The position numbers and the translations under genes were made by a program. Positions 43,730 through 53,166 of a stretch of DNA of 64,000 bases are shown here, one piece after another; position 1 is the first letter of the stretch; every line of letters begins with the position of its first letter. Origin of the DNA: Bradyrhizobium sp. 170 (GTDB lineage: Bacteria > Pseudomonadota > Alphaproteobacteria > Rhizobiales > Xanthobacteraceae); contig NZ_CP064703.1 in assembly GCF_023101085.1 (NCBI RefSeq), positions 2,480,001-2,544,000 on the forward strand. The letters are read 5' to 3'. Below the pieces are notes generated by a model. That model did no database searches. It was not told the DNA's origin and was given only the letters and a program-made list of their open reading frames with translations.

Positions 43730-44641
43730 ATGAGTGAACAAATAAGTGATCGCGCGGGATTGCCGAACCTCATTGACAGGGTGAAGCAACTCATTCCGGC
43801 AAAATTCCGGCGCGATGCCGCTGTCGTTCCGGTGGTGCGACTGTCGGGCGTCATCGGTGCGGTGACGCCGTTACGGCCGGGCCTGACGCTGGCGGGCATC
43901 GCCAAGACGCTCGAACGCGCCTTCGCCACCAAGCACGCCAAGGCGGTGGCGCTGGTGATCAATTCGCCCGGCGGCTCGCCGGTGCAATCGCGCCAGATCT
44001 ATTTGCGGATCAGGCAGCTTGCCGCGGAAAAGAAGCTGCCGGTGCTGGTGTTCGTCGAGGACGTCGCGGCATCCGGCGGCTACATGATCGCCTGCGCGGG
44101 CGACGAGATATTCTGCGATCCGTCCTCGATCCTCGGCTCAATCGGCGTGGTCGGCGGCAGTTTCGGTTTTCAGAACTTGATCAAGAAAATTGGCGTCGAG
44201 CGGCGGCTTTATACGGCGGGCGAGCACAAGGCGATGCTCGACCCGTTCCTGCCGGAAGACCCCGATGACGTGGCGCGCCTGAAGGCGCTTCAGCGCGAGA
44301 TCCACGCCATCTTCATCGCGCTGGTCAAAGGCAGCCGCGGTGCGCGGCTCAAGGGAGCCGAGGATGTCCTGTTCACCGGCGAGTACTGGGCGGGCGAGAA
44401 GGCCGTGTCGCTGGGCCTTGCGGACAAGATCGGCGATATCAGGTCGACGCTGCGCGAGCGCTTTGGCGAGAAAGTGCTGACGCCCGTCATCGCGCCCGCA
44501 AGCGGGATGCTGGCCGGGCTGTTGGGCCGGAAGTCGCCGGGGGCGGGTTCGCTGGCCGCCTTCGACGGTATCGGAGGGCTGCCGGATGACCTGATTTCGG
44601 CGCTCGAAACTCGGGCGATTTGGGCCAAATTCGGGTTCTAG
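43730..44641 (+). CDS. S49-family peptidase (SohB/SppA-like)
   Basis: A 303-residue serine protease of the ClpP-like S49 clan. The nucleophile is Ser115 (V-A-A-S-G-G-Y), and Lys167 (G-E-H-K-A-M-L-D-P-F) fits the general base of the Ser-Lys dyad. I-N-S-P-G-G-S-P (about 78-85) forms the oxyanion strand. No clear N-terminal membrane helix is visible, so it is nearer SohB than full-length SppA. It likely digests signal-peptide remnants. Confidence 0.9.
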   Translation: MSEQISDRAGLPNLIDRVKQLIPAKFRRDAAVVPVVRLSGVIGAVTPLRPGLTLAGIAKTLERAFATKHAKAVALVINSPGGSPVQSRQIYLRIRQLAAEKKLPVLVFVEDVAASGGYMIACAGDEIFCDPSSILGSIGVVGGSFGFQNLIKKIGVERRLYTAGEHKAMLDPFLPEDPDDVARLKALQREIHAIFIALVKGSRGARLKGAEDVLFTGEYWAGEKAVSLGLADKIGDIRSTLRERFGEKVLTPVIAPASGMLAGLLGRKSPGAGSLAAFDGIGGLPDDLISALETRAIWAKFGF

Positions 44642-44740
44642 AAATCAACTGCAGGTCATCGAGCCGCGCCATTTAGTCCCAAAAGCGGAATTGCGGCGCA
44701 GGCCGGCTTGGGCGACAATGCACCCATTGGGGGCTGACAC

Positions 44741-44953
44741 GTGAACGACAAGGATCGACCGATGCCGCCGCTGATCGCATTCGCGGGTGCCCTGGGTGGG
44801 CTCGCCGTGGTCCGATGGGCCTACAAGACCGCCGTCCGCATCAACAGGGAGCTGGAAGAGGCGCGCCTGGCGCGCGTCACCGAGGCCGCCCAGACGGCCG
44901 ATATTCCGACCCTGCGCCGCGACCCCGTCACCGGAGCTTATCGGCCGGGCTAG
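44741..44953 (+). CDS. Conserved small protein, hypothetical
   Basis: A 70-residue protein: a hydrophobic N-terminal segment (P-L-I-A-F-A-G-A-L-G-G-L-A), then charged residues with K-T-A-V-R-I-N-R-E-L-E-E-A-R and a C-terminal D-P-V-T-G-A-Y-R-P. The pattern suggests a membrane-associated anchor with a helical cytoplasmic tail. GTG 44741 with a GGGGCTGA upstream. I do not recognise a named family. It precedes glyQ by 118 bases. Confidence 0.6.
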   Translation: MNDKDRPMPPLIAFAGALGGLAVVRWAYKTAVRINRELEEARLARVTEAAQTADIPTLRRDPVTGAYRPG

Positions 44954-45071
44954 AACAGGCGCTTAGCGCCCACTGGGCGGTGCCATACCACCGGCACCGC
45001 CTTGATTCCCTGCCGCCGCGTCGATACGGTCCCGCGCTTCTTAATCCCCCTTCGCGAGACCGATTCTGCCG

Positions 45072-46007
45072 ATGGACGCACTTCCTGCCCATATGCGCCC
45101 GGAACGTTCGTTCCAGGGCTTCATCCTCGCCCTGCAACGGTTTTGGGCGGAGCAGGGCTGCGTGATCCTGCAGCCCTACGACATGGAAATGGGCGCGGGC
45201 ACCTTCCATCCCGCGACGACGCTGCGCGCGCTCGGTCCGAAGCGCTGGAACGCGGCCTATGTGCAGCCCTCGCGGCGGCCCAAGGACGGTCGTTACGGCG
45301 AAAATCCCAACCGGATGCAGCACTATTATCAGTTTCAGGTGATCATGAAGCCGTCGCCGCCGAACCTTCAGGACCTGTACCTGAAGTCGCTCGCGGCCAT
45401 CGGCATCGATTCCAGCCTGCACGACATCCGCTTTGTCGAGGACGATTGGGAGAGCCCGACGCTCGGCGCATGGGGGCTGGGCTGGGAGTGCTGGTGCGAC
45501 GGCATGGAAGTCAGCCAGTTCACTTATTTTCAGCAGGTCGCGGGCGTCGAATGCGCGCCCGTTGCCGGCGAACTCACCTATGGGCTCGAGCGTCTTGCGA
45601 TGTATGTGCAGGGTGTCGATCGCGTCTACGATCTCAACTTCAACGGCCGCGACGGTGCCGACAAGGTCACCTATGGCGACGTCTTCCTGCAGGCCGAGCA
45701 GGAATATTCGCGGCACAATTTCGAATATGCCGACACCACGATGCTGTTCGAGCAATTCAAAATGGCCGAGGACGCGTGCAAAAAGTATCTCGCCGCCGGG
45801 TGGCGCGAGGGCGGCAACCAGAAAGAACATCTGATGGCGCTGCCGGCCTATGACCAGTGCATCAAGGCGAGCCACGTCTTCAACCTGCTCGACGCCCGCG
45901 GCGTGATCTCGGTGACCGAGCGGCAGAGCTACATCATGCGCGTGCGCGAACTGGCAAAGGCCTGCGGCGACGCCTGGGTTCACACCGAAGCGGGCAGGGC
46001 GGTCTGA
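45072..46007 (+). CDS. glyQ: Glycyl-tRNA synthetase alpha subunit
   Basis: A 311-residue class II synthetase alpha subunit. The N-terminus has [13 protein letters not shown] and the [10 protein letters not shown] motif; [19 protein letters not shown] includes the class II motif 2. It holds the catalytic site for glycine adenylation and charges tRNA-Gly together with the beta subunit. Its stop codon overlaps the glyS ATG (TGATG), so they are coupled. Confidence 0.97.
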   Translation: MDALPAHMRPERSFQGFILALQRFWAEQGCVILQPYDMEMGAGTFHPATTLRALGPKRWNAAYVQPSRRPKDGRYGENPNRMQHYYQFQVIMKPSPPNLQDLYLKSLAAIGIDSSLHDIRFVEDDWESPTLGAWGLGWECWCDGMEVSQFTYFQQVAGVECAPVAGELTYGLERLAMYVQGVDRVYDLNFNGRDGADKVTYGDVFLQAEQEYSRHNFEYADTTMLFEQFKMAEDACKKYLAAGWREGGNQKEHLMALPAYDQCIKASHVFNLLDARGVISVTERQSYIMRVRELAKACGDAWVHTEAGRAV

Positions 46008-48106
46008 TGCCTGATCTTCTGCTGGAGCTGTTTTCCGAAGAAATCCCCGCGCGCATGCAGGCGAAGGCGGCGGACGATTTGCGCCGCATGGTCACCGACA
46101 AGCTCGTCGCCGAGGGCCTGGTTTACGAAGGCGCAAAAGCGTTCGCGACGCCGCGGCGGCTGGCGCTGACCGTGCACGGCATCCCGGCGCGGCAATCCGA
46201 CCTGAAGGAAGAACGCCGCGGCCCGCGCGTCGGCGGCGCCGATGCGGCGATCCAGGGATTCTTGAAGGCTACGGGTCTCGCCCGGATCGAAGACGCCAAG
46301 ATCCAGACCGACCCGAAGAAGGGCGACTTCTACATCGCGCTGATCGAAAAGCCGGGACGTGCCACCCTCGACGTGCTCGCCGAGATTCTGCCGGTCATCA
46401 TCAGGACTTTCCCATGGCCGAAATCGATGCGCTGGGGCGAACGTTCGGCCAAATCAGGCTCGCTCTCCTGGGTGCGGCCGCTGCATTCGATCATCGCGAC
46501 TTTTGGGCCGGAGACCGAAGAGCCCGACGTGGTGAAGTTTTCCGTCGATGGCATCGAGGCCGGGCAGACCACGTTCGGCCACAGATTCATGGCGCCGGCT
46601 GCGATCTCCGTGCGCCGCTTCGAGGATTACGAAGCCAAGCTGAAGGCCGCAAAAGTCGTGCTCGATCCGCAGGCGCGCAAGGACATCATCCTCGCGGACG
46701 CCAAGCAATTGGCATTCGCGCAAGGCTTTGAGCTGGTCGAGGACCAGGTGCTGCTGGACGAGGTCGCCGGTCTCGTCGAGTGGCCGGTCGCGCTGATGGG
46801 ATCGTTCGACGAGGAGTATCTCACGATCCCGGGCGAGGTGATCCGCGCCACCATCCGAAACAACCAGAAATGCTTTGTCGTCAGCGATCCCAAGACGGGC
46901 AAACTGATCAACAAGTTCATCCTCACCGCCAACATCGAAGCCACGGACGGCGGCAAGACCATCATCGGCGGCAACGAACGCGTGATCCGCGCGCGGCTGT
47001 CGGACGCGAAATTCTTCTACGAAACCGACCTGAAGACGAAGCTCGAAGCCCGCCTGCCGAAGTTCGAGCAGATCGTGTTTCACGAACAGCTGGGCACGCA
47101 GGCCGAACGGATCAAGCGCATCGAACGGCTGGCCGCCGAGATCGCGCCGCTGGTCGGCGCTGACGTCGAAAAGGCCAAGCGCGCCGCGCATCTGGCGAAA
47201 GCTGATTTGCTCACCGAAGTCGTCGGCGAGTTCCCAGAGCTGCAAGGCTTGATGGGGAAGTACTACGCGCAAGCCCAGGGCGAAGATGCCTCCGTCGCCG
47301 CCGCAAGCGAGGAGCATTACAAGCCGCAAGGGCCCGCTGATCGTGTTCCCACTGATCCCGTGAGCGTGGCGGTCGCGCTGGCCGACAAGATCGATACGCT
47401 GGCCGGATTCTGGGCGATCGACGAGAAGCCGACCGGAAGCAAGGATCCCTATGCGCTGCGGCGAGCGGCGCTGGGCGTCATCAGGCTGATCGTCGAGAAT
47501 ACGCTTCGGCTGCCGATCTTGAACGTGGCGAAGTCGTCCATGGTTGGTTTGCCGGCAACGGGCGACGCTCAGAAACTTCCGGGCGATCTCCTCTCCTTCT
47601 TCGCCGACCGCCTGAAAGTCCAGCTTCGCGACCAGGGCGCGCGTCACGACCTCGTCGATGCCGTGTTCTCGCTCGGCGGCCAGGACGATCTGCTGCTGGT
47701 GGTGCGCCGCGTCGAGGCGCTCGGAAAGTTCCTTGACACCGACGACGGCAAGAACCTGCTTGCAGGGACCAAGCGGGCGAGTAACATCCTTGCGATCGAG
47801 GAGAAAAAGGACAAGCGCACGTTTGACGGCGCCCCGGATGCCGGGCTTTACAACTTGCCTGAGGAAAAGGCTCTCGCCAGCGCGATCGATCAGGTCAAGA
47901 GCGAGGCCAGAGCCGCGGTACAGAAGGAAGATTTCGCCACCGCAATGAGCGCGATGGCCAAGCTGCGTCCGGCAGTCGATGCGTTCTTCGACAAGGTCAA
48001 GGTCAATGACGATGAACCCAAGGTGCGCGAGAACCGACTAAAGCTTCTGAACGAGATCCGCGCGGCGACCCGCGCGGTTGCGGATTTTTCGAAGATCGAA
48101 GGCTAG
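46007..48106 (+). CDS. glyS: Glycyl-tRNA synthetase beta subunit
   Basis: A 699-residue beta subunit that binds the tRNA. It opens [16 protein letters not shown] and carries the T-P-R-R-L-A-L-T segment, P-K-S-M-R-W and, near the middle, the HD-like F-H-E-Q-L-G-T motif; the C-terminal third is the anticodon-binding domain. The frame extends upstream, but the ATG at 46007 overlaps the glyQ stop. The methyltransferase gene follows after 3 bases, so three genes probably form one transcript. Confidence 0.97.
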   Translation: MPDLLLELFSEEIPARMQAKAADDLRRMVTDKLVAEGLVYEGAKAFATPRRLALTVHGIPARQSDLKEERRGPRVGGADAAIQGFLKATGLARIEDAKIQTDPKKGDFYIALIEKPGRATLDVLAEILPVIIRTFPWPKSMRWGERSAKSGSLSWVRPLHSIIATFGPETEEPDVVKFSVDGIEAGQTTFGHRFMAPAAISVRRFEDYEAKLKAAKVVLDPQARKDIILADAKQLAFAQGFELVEDQVLLDEVAGLVEWPVALMGSFDEEYLTIPGEVIRATIRNNQKCFVVSDPKTGKLINKFILTANIEATDGGKTIIGGNERVIRARLSDAKFFYETDLKTKLEARLPKFEQIVFHEQLGTQAERIKRIERLAAEIAPLVGADVEKAKRAAHLAKADLLTEVVGEFPELQGLMGKYYAQAQGEDASVAAASEEHYKPQGPADRVPTDPVSVAVALADKIDTLAGFWAIDEKPTGSKDPYALRRAALGVIRLIVENTLRLPILNVAKSSMVGLPATGDAQKLPGDLLSFFADRLKVQLRDQGARHDLVDAVFSLGGQDDLLLVVRRVEALGKFLDTDDGKNLLAGTKRASNILAIEEKKDKRTFDGAPDAGLYNLPEEKALASAIDQVKSEARAAVQKEDFATAMSAMAKLRPAVDAFFDKVKVNDDEPKVRENRLKLLNEIRAATRAVADFSKIEG

Positions 48107-48109
48107 ATC

Positions 48110-48712
48110 ATGGATCGTCAGACGCTCGCCGCTTACGAACTGGATGCGGCGGCGTTCGCGAAGGACTGGCACGATCAGCCGTCCCCCGTCGACCTGCAGG
48201 AAGTCGTCGAGCGGTTTTTCGTGCGCGGCGGCAATTCGGCCGATATCGGTTGCGGCTGCGGCCGCGAGGTCGCTTGGCTCCACGCGAACGGTTTTTCGGC
48301 CGTGGGCTTCGATCCTTCCGAAGGCCTGCTCAACGAGGCGCGCCGGCGATATCCCTCGTTCAAGTTCGCGCAGGCCGAATTGCCCGATCTGCGCGGCGTC
48401 GGGACGTTCGATAACGTGCTGTGCGAAACCGTGATCATGCATCTCGACCGCAAGCAGATTGCGGCAGCGGTTCGCCGTCTGCTCGATATCGTCAAGCCCA
48501 GCGGCATTCTCTATCTGAGCTGGCGCGTCACCGAGGGCGCCGATCAACGCGACGCGCAGGGGCGGCTCTACGTAGCCTTCGACGCCGCCCTGGTGCTTGC
48601 GGAACTGAAGGCGACGACGGTGTTGCTCGATGAAGAGGCGGTCAGCGCCTCATCGGGCAAGAAGATTCACCGGCTCGTGGTGAAGAAGCCGGGATTAGAG
48701 ATCAGGGAATAA
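48110..48712 (+). CDS. Class I SAM-dependent methyltransferase
   Basis: A 200-residue methyltransferase with motif I S-A-D-I-G-C-G-C-G-R-E-V (about residues 42-53) and G-F-D-P-S-E-G-L-L as the second motif. C-E-T-V-I-M-H-L-D is the post-motif strand. The substrate is unknown; a fused or nearby effector is not seen. It begins three bases after glyS, suggesting co-transcription and perhaps a role near translation. Confidence 0.85.
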   Translation: MDRQTLAAYELDAAAFAKDWHDQPSPVDLQEVVERFFVRGGNSADIGCGCGREVAWLHANGFSAVGFDPSEGLLNEARRRYPSFKFAQAELPDLRGVGTFDNVLCETVIMHLDRKQIAAAVRRLLDIVKPSGILYLSWRVTEGADQRDAQGRLYVAFDAALVLAELKATTVLLDEEAVSASSGKKIHRLVVKKPGLEIRE

Positions 48713-48715
48713 ATT

Positions 48716-48808
48716 GTAGGGTGGGCAAAGCGAAGCGTGCCCACCTTCCAACTACGTCCACGCATGAAGATGGTGGGCACGGCGCAAGTGCGCCTTTGCC
48801 CACCCTAC
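48716..48808. repeat. Dispersed palindromic repeat, family E (copy 4)
   Basis: GTAGGGTGGGCAAAGCGAAG pairs with CTTTGCCCACCCTAC with inner GTGCCCACC/GGTGGGCAC arms. It follows the methyltransferase gene by three bases. Confidence 0.9.
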
Positions 48809-48840
48809 GGCACCGCGTTCGCGATAAGCATCACACAAAG

Positions 48841-48872
48841 AAAACCCCGCCCGGAGGGGACGCCGGGCGGGG
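48841..48872 (-). terminator. Rho-independent terminator of the DUF1236 gene
   Basis: CCCCGCCCGG (48845-48854) and CCGGGCGGGG (48863-48872) form a perfect 10-bp stem with an 8-base loop. On the minus strand the stem is followed by TTTTCTTTGTG, giving a good terminator for the DUF1236 gene ending at 48942. On the plus strand no T tract follows. Confidence 0.8.
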
Positions 48873-48941
48873 CTTCGTGTCCGGTCGTGTCTCGCGCACA
48901 TCCGCTTGCGCGGCGCCCGGACCAATCGTTCAGGCTTGAGG

Positions 48942-49304
48942 TCAATCGACCACCTGAACGATGCGACGCGAACGCGGTTCGACCAATATCGTCTGGCCGT
49001 TCACCACGGTGTAGCGATAGGGCGTCATGCCGAACGATTGCGGCACGTCGTAGTAGGTGACGCCGGCTTCCGGCAGCACCCCGCCGACGATCACCCGCTC
49101 GGGAATCGTGTAGTTCGGCACGCGTTCACGCACGATGTATTCGCGGAAGGCCGGCCGCTGATCGGCCGCGATGCCTTCGTGTTCACCGATGACGACCGTG
49201 CTGCCGCCGGCGGTGCCGGTGGTGATCGTGGTCTGCGCCTGTGCCGCGATCGGGGCCGCCATCGCGCCGGCGATCGCCGCAATGGCAAATAGTCTGTTCC
49301 GCAT
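48942..49304 (-). CDS. DUF1236-containing secreted protein
   Basis: A 120-residue protein with a signal peptide (about residues 1-24, ending A-Q-A-Q) and the DUF1236 pattern: F-R-E-Y-I-V-R-E-R-V-P-N-Y, V-I-V-G-G-V-L-P-E-A-G-V-T-Y-Y-D and a final Y-R-Y-T-V-V-N. The domain is common in Bradyrhizobium periplasmic proteins of unknown role. AAGGAG precedes ATG 49304. A strong terminator follows its stop, so it is likely monocistronic. Confidence 0.88.
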   Translation of the reverse strand: MRNRLFAIAAIAGAMAAPIAAQAQTTITTGTAGGSTVVIGEHEGIAADQRPAFREYIVRERVPNYTIPERVIVGGVLPEAGVTYYDVPQSFGMTPYRYTVVNGQTILVEPRSRRIVQVVD

Positions 49305-49536
49305 GGTCAACTCCTTTGCGAGAAGAGCGCCGGCTTTCCCCAGCGCATACGATGCGGGCCAATTCATCCCGTACGGCATTGTTCCGGCAAAAAAGCGGCC
49401 TCATACGCGGCATTTCTGGGGAATTGTTGCGGAGGCTGGAACCCATTGAAGTGGTGGGCGTCTTGCTATTCCGAAACCGCGCCAGCGGCTAAGTTGCCAC
49501 CCTCGATTCGATCCCCCTCATCAGCCGGAGATTTCA

Positions 49537-49692
49537 ATGACCATCACCGCTGCGCACGTTCCCGCGATCGTCGCTCTTCTCGCGGGGATTTTTATCCTGA
49601 TCATGCCGCGGCTGCTCAACTACATCGTCGCCATATACCTGATCTTCGTAGGCCTGGTCGGTCTCGGCGTGCTCAAGATGTTTCGGTTCTAG
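49537..49692 (+). CDS. DUF3096 small membrane protein
   Basis: A 51-residue protein of two hydrophobic helices: V-P-A-I-V-A-L-L-A-G-I-F-I-L-I-M and L-L-N-Y-I-V-A-I-Y-L-I-F-V-G-L, ending in V-L-K-M-F-R-F. The sequence pattern matches the DUF3096 family. GGAG lies upstream of ATG 49537. Divergent from the DUF1236 gene; followed by ppdK 91 bases later. Function unknown. Confidence 0.8.
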   Translation: MTITAAHVPAIVALLAGIFILIMPRLLNYIVAIYLIFVGLVGLGVLKMFRF

Positions 49693-49783
49693 CCCGGGAA
49701 AGCAGGGTTTCGCGGCTTGCGCGGAACCCCTCAAAATGTTGTAAGGCGCGCAATCTTCTCATCTTTTCGGATAGTTGGAATCC

Positions 49784-52654
49784 ATGGCCAAAGCCGTCGC
49801 GAAGTCCAAGAAGGCTGCAGTGAAATCTGTAGCGAAATCAAAGCCATCGGCCCGGCCCAAGGCCGCCGCCGCGGCCCCTTCCGCCCGCAAGGCGCTGAAG
49901 GGCCCGGCCAAGCCGGTCGCCAAGACCGCGGCCAAGAAGGCTGCGGTTCGCAAGCCGGCCGCCGAGGCGGTAAAATCCGGCAAGTGGGTCTATACCTTCG
50001 GGGACGGCAAGGCGGAGGGCAAAGCGGGCCTGCGCGACCTCCTGGGCGGCAAGGGCGCCAACCTGGCCGAAATGGCCAATCTCGGCCTGCCGGTGCCTCC
50101 GGGCTTCACCATCCCGACTTCGGTCTGCACCTATTTCTATGCCCACGACAAATCCTATCCCGCCGCACTGAAGGCGCAGGTCGAGAAGGCGCTCGATCAT
50201 GTCGGCAAGCTGACCGGCAAGGCGTTCGGCGATTCGAAGAATCCGCTTCTGGTGTCGGTCCGCTCCGGCGGCCGCGCCTCGATGCCGGGCATGATGGACA
50301 CCGTGCTCAATCTCGGCCTCAACGACAAGACGGTCGAAGCGCTCGCCGAGCTCTCCGGCGATCGCCGCTTCGCCTATGACAGCTATCGCCGCTTCATCAC
50401 GATGTATTCGGACGTGGTGCTCGGCTTCGAGCATCATCACTTCGAGGACATCCTCGACACCTTCAAGGACGGCCAGGGCTATACGCTCGACACCGATCTC
50501 TCCGGCGACGACTGGGTCGAACTGGTCGGCAAGTACAAGGAAGCCGTGGCGCGCGAGACCGGCAAGGATTTTCCGCAGGATCCGCACCAGCAATTGTGGG
50601 GCGCGATCGGCGCGGTGTTCTCATCCTGGATGAATGCGCGTGCGGTGACCTACCGCCGCCTGCACGACATCCCGGAATCCTGGGGCACCGCCGTCAACGT
50701 GCAGGCCATGGTGTTCGGCAACATGGGCGAGACGTCCGCGACCGGTGTTGCGTTCACGCGCAATCCCTCCACCGGCGAGAGCAAGCTCTACGGCGAATTC
50801 CTGATCAACGCACAGGGTGAGGACGTGGTGGCGGGCATTCGCACGCCGCAGGACATCACCGAGGAAGCGCGCCAGGAATCCGGTTCCGACAAGCCGTCGA
50901 TGGAAAGCGCGATGCCGGAGGCGTTCAAGGAACTGACGCGGTTCTACACGCTGCTCGAAAAGCACTACCGCGACATGCAGGACATGGAGTTCACGGTCGA
51001 GCAGGGCAAGTTGTGGATGCTGCAGACCCGCGGCGGCAAGCGCACGGCGAAAGCCGCGCTGCGGATCGCGGTCGAACTCGCCAATGAAGGCCTGATCTCG
51101 AAAAAGGATGCGGTGATGCGGATCGATCCGGCTTCGCTGGATCAATTGCTGCATCCGACCATCGATCCCTCCGCCAAGCGCGACGTGATCGCGACCGGCC
51201 TGCCGGCCTCGCCGGGCGCCGCATCGGGCGAGATCGTGTTCTCGTCCGACGAAGCCGCCAAGCTGCAGGCCGACGGTCGCAACGTCATTCTGGTGCGGGT
51301 CGAGACCAGCCCGGAAGACATTCACGGCATGCACGCGGCTGAAGGCATCCTGACCACCCGCGGCGGCATGACCTCGCACGCTGCCGTGGTCGCGCGCGGC
51401 ATGGGCAAGCCCTGCGTCTCCGGCTGCGGCGCCATTCGCGTCGACTACGGCCGCGGCACCATGAGCATCGGCTCGCGCACCTTCAAGACCGGCGACGTCA
51501 TCACCATCGACGGTTCGCTGGGCCAGGTGCTGGCCGGCCGGATGCCGATGATCGAGCCGAAACTGTCGGGCGAATTCGGCACGCTGATGGGCTGGGCCGA
51601 TCAGGTTCGCAAGCTCGGCGTTCGCGTCAACGCCGACACGCCGGAAGATGCGCGCACCGCCATCAAGTTTGGCGGCGAGGGCATCGGGCTGTGCCGCACC
51701 GAGCACATGTTCTTCGAGGAAACCCGCATCCGCACCGTGCGCGAGATGATCCTTTCCGAGGACGAGCAGTCGCGCCGTGCCGCGCTGTCGAAGCTGTTGC
51801 CGATGCAGCGCGCGGACTTCGTCGAGCTGTTCGAGATCATGAAGGGACTGCCGGTCACGATCCGCCTGCTCGATCCGCCGCTGCACGAGTTCCTGCCGCA
51901 CACCCAGGCCGAGATCGAGGAAGTCGCGCGCGCGATGAACACCGACCCGCGCCGGCTCGCCGATCGCGCCCGCGATCTTGCCGAGTTCAACCCGATGCTG
52001 GGTTTCCGCGGCTGCCGCCTCGCCATTGCCTATCCTGAGATCGCCGAGATGCAGGCGCGCGCGATCTTCGAAGCGGCGGTCGAAGCCGAAAAGCGCACCA
52101 GCAAGGCGGTCGGCCTCGAGGTGATGGTGCCGCTGATCGCGACCAAGGCCGAGTTCGATCTGATCAAGGGGCGGATCGATGCCACCGCGCAGTCGGTGAT
52201 GAAGGAGACCGGCAAGAAGCTGGCCTATCAGGTCGGCACCATGATCGAGTTGCCGCGCGCGTGCCTGATGGCCGGCGACATCGCGCAGACCGCGGAGTTC
52301 TTCTCGTTCGGCACCAACGACCTGACCCAGACCACCTACGGCATCAGCCGCGACGATGCCGCGAGCTTCCTCGGCACCTATGTCAGCAAGGGGATTCTGG
52401 AAATCGATCCGTTCATCTCGGTCGATCGCGATGGCGTCGGCGAACTGGTGAAGATCGGCGTCACCCGCGGCCGCAAGGTCCGCCCGAATCTGAAGGTCGG
52501 CATTTGCGGCGAGCATGGTGGCGACCCCGCATCGGTCGCGTTCTGCCACGAGATCGGGCTCGACTACGTGTCGTGCTCGCCCTATCGCGTGCCGATCGCC
52601 CGCCTCGCCGCCGCGCAGGCCGCGCTCGGCAAGACGGTCGCAAGCCAGGCGTAA
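49784..52654 (+). CDS. ppdK: Pyruvate, phosphate dikinase with basic N-terminal tail
   Basis: A 956-residue enzyme interconverting pyruvate, ATP and phosphate with PEP, AMP and pyrophosphate. The nucleotide-binding domain has L-G-G-K-G-A-N-L-A-E and the S-V-R-S-G segment; the catalytic histidine is His532 in G-G-M-T-S-H-A; the C-terminal PEP-binding domain has G-T-N-D-L-T-Q-T and I-C-G-E-H-G-G-D. Unusually, residues 1-64 form an Ala/Lys-rich tail resembling histone H1 before the domain start K-W-V-Y-T-F-G-D-G. ATG 49784 begins this tail. Confidence 0.96.
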   Translation: MAKAVAKSKKAAVKSVAKSKPSARPKAAAAAPSARKALKGPAKPVAKTAAKKAAVRKPAAEAVKSGKWVYTFGDGKAEGKAGLRDLLGGKGANLAEMANLGLPVPPGFTIPTSVCTYFYAHDKSYPAALKAQVEKALDHVGKLTGKAFGDSKNPLLVSVRSGGRASMPGMMDTVLNLGLNDKTVEALAELSGDRRFAYDSYRRFITMYSDVVLGFEHHHFEDILDTFKDGQGYTLDTDLSGDDWVELVGKYKEAVARETGKDFPQDPHQQLWGAIGAVFSSWMNARAVTYRRLHDIPESWGTAVNVQAMVFGNMGETSATGVAFTRNPSTGESKLYGEFLINAQGEDVVAGIRTPQDITEEARQESGSDKPSMESAMPEAFKELTRFYTLLEKHYRDMQDMEFTVEQGKLWMLQTRGGKRTAKAALRIAVELANEGLISKKDAVMRIDPASLDQLLHPTIDPSAKRDVIATGLPASPGAASGEIVFSSDEAAKLQADGRNVILVRVETSPEDIHGMHAAEGILTTRGGMTSHAAVVARGMGKPCVSGCGAIRVDYGRGTMSIGSRTFKTGDVITIDGSLGQVLAGRMPMIEPKLSGEFGTLMGWADQVRKLGVRVNADTPEDARTAIKFGGEGIGLCRTEHMFFEETRIRTVREMILSEDEQSRRAALSKLLPMQRADFVELFEIMKGLPVTIRLLDPPLHEFLPHTQAEIEEVARAMNTDPRRLADRARDLAEFNPMLGFRGCRLAIAYPEIAEMQARAIFEAAVEAEKRTSKAVGLEVMVPLIATKAEFDLIKGRIDATAQSVMKETGKKLAYQVGTMIELPRACLMAGDIAQTAEFFSFGTNDLTQTTYGISRDDAASFLGTYVSKGILEIDPFISVDRDGVGELVKIGVTRGRKVRPNLKVGICGEHGGDPASVAFCHEIGLDYVSCSPYRVPIARLAAAQAALGKTVASQA

Positions 52655-52689
52655 GCTTTCTTTATACCGACAATCACGAAGGTGACGTC

Positions 52690-52712
52690 ATGCCCGGGCT
52701 TGTCCCGGGCAT
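52690..52712 (+). terminator. Hairpin after ppdK, possible terminator
   Basis: ATGCCCGGG (52690-52698) and CCCGGGCAT (52704-52712) form a 9-bp stem with a 5-base loop, 35 bases after the ppdK stop. TTGCGTTTTT follows, a moderate T tract. The arms match part of the family D repeat at 16193-16316, so this may be a repeat fragment used as a terminator. Confidence 0.55.
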
Positions 52713-52794
52713 TTGCGTTTTTGCGTACGTGATGCGGATGGTCACGTGATCGAGCACGATGATGTGCTTGCGCCCGCTAAGATGCATAAGGCCG

Positions 52795-52867
52795 CATTGC
52801 GAGCGAAGCGAAGCAATCCATCTATCCGTTATGCTGCGCCATGGATTGCTTCGCTTCGCTCGCAATG
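52795..52867. repeat. Dispersed palindromic repeat, family F (copy 2)
   Basis: CATTGCGAGCGAAGCGAAGC pairs with GCTTCGCTTCGCTCGCAATG: a perfect 20-bp arm, with ATCCAT/ATGGAT pairing inside. The 512-base gap from 52655 to 53166 otherwise holds the hairpin above and a moderately AT-rich stretch with no gene I can support. Confidence 0.9.
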
Positions 52868-53166
52868 ACGCGGGGAGTTCGGTGCGCAAGCTCCTAACAA
52901 CATTCACTCGGCGCAATCACGGGTTCCCGTATTCGCACGACGCATCAATTTCTTCATCATCTTCGTTGACGGGATATTTACCACTTTCATCGCGCGCCTG
53001 TTTACCAACACTTCTCATGCGATCCGCGAAATCCCGTGATGTCTTGCGTGTAGCACGCGGGCCACGCCGATTAACTCCCCGGCAACCTAAATTCGATACC
53101 AACAAAAAAGGTCGAATTGCACGGATGTACTGACGTTCGATCGTGTAAGCGTTGCGTGAGCGTACA

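Noticed and set aside
50621..52549. A 642-codon open frame on the minus strand opposite ppdK
   Set aside because: GC-rich codon bias opens long antisense frames; the residue pattern is His/Arg/Gly-rich and low-information, and ppdK on the plus strand is certain.
52917..53105. A 62-codon minus-strand frame in the ppdK-SleB gap
   Set aside because: It begins with TTG, has no Shine-Dalgarno, and its charged sequence shows no recognisable pattern; I cannot support it without a conservation check.
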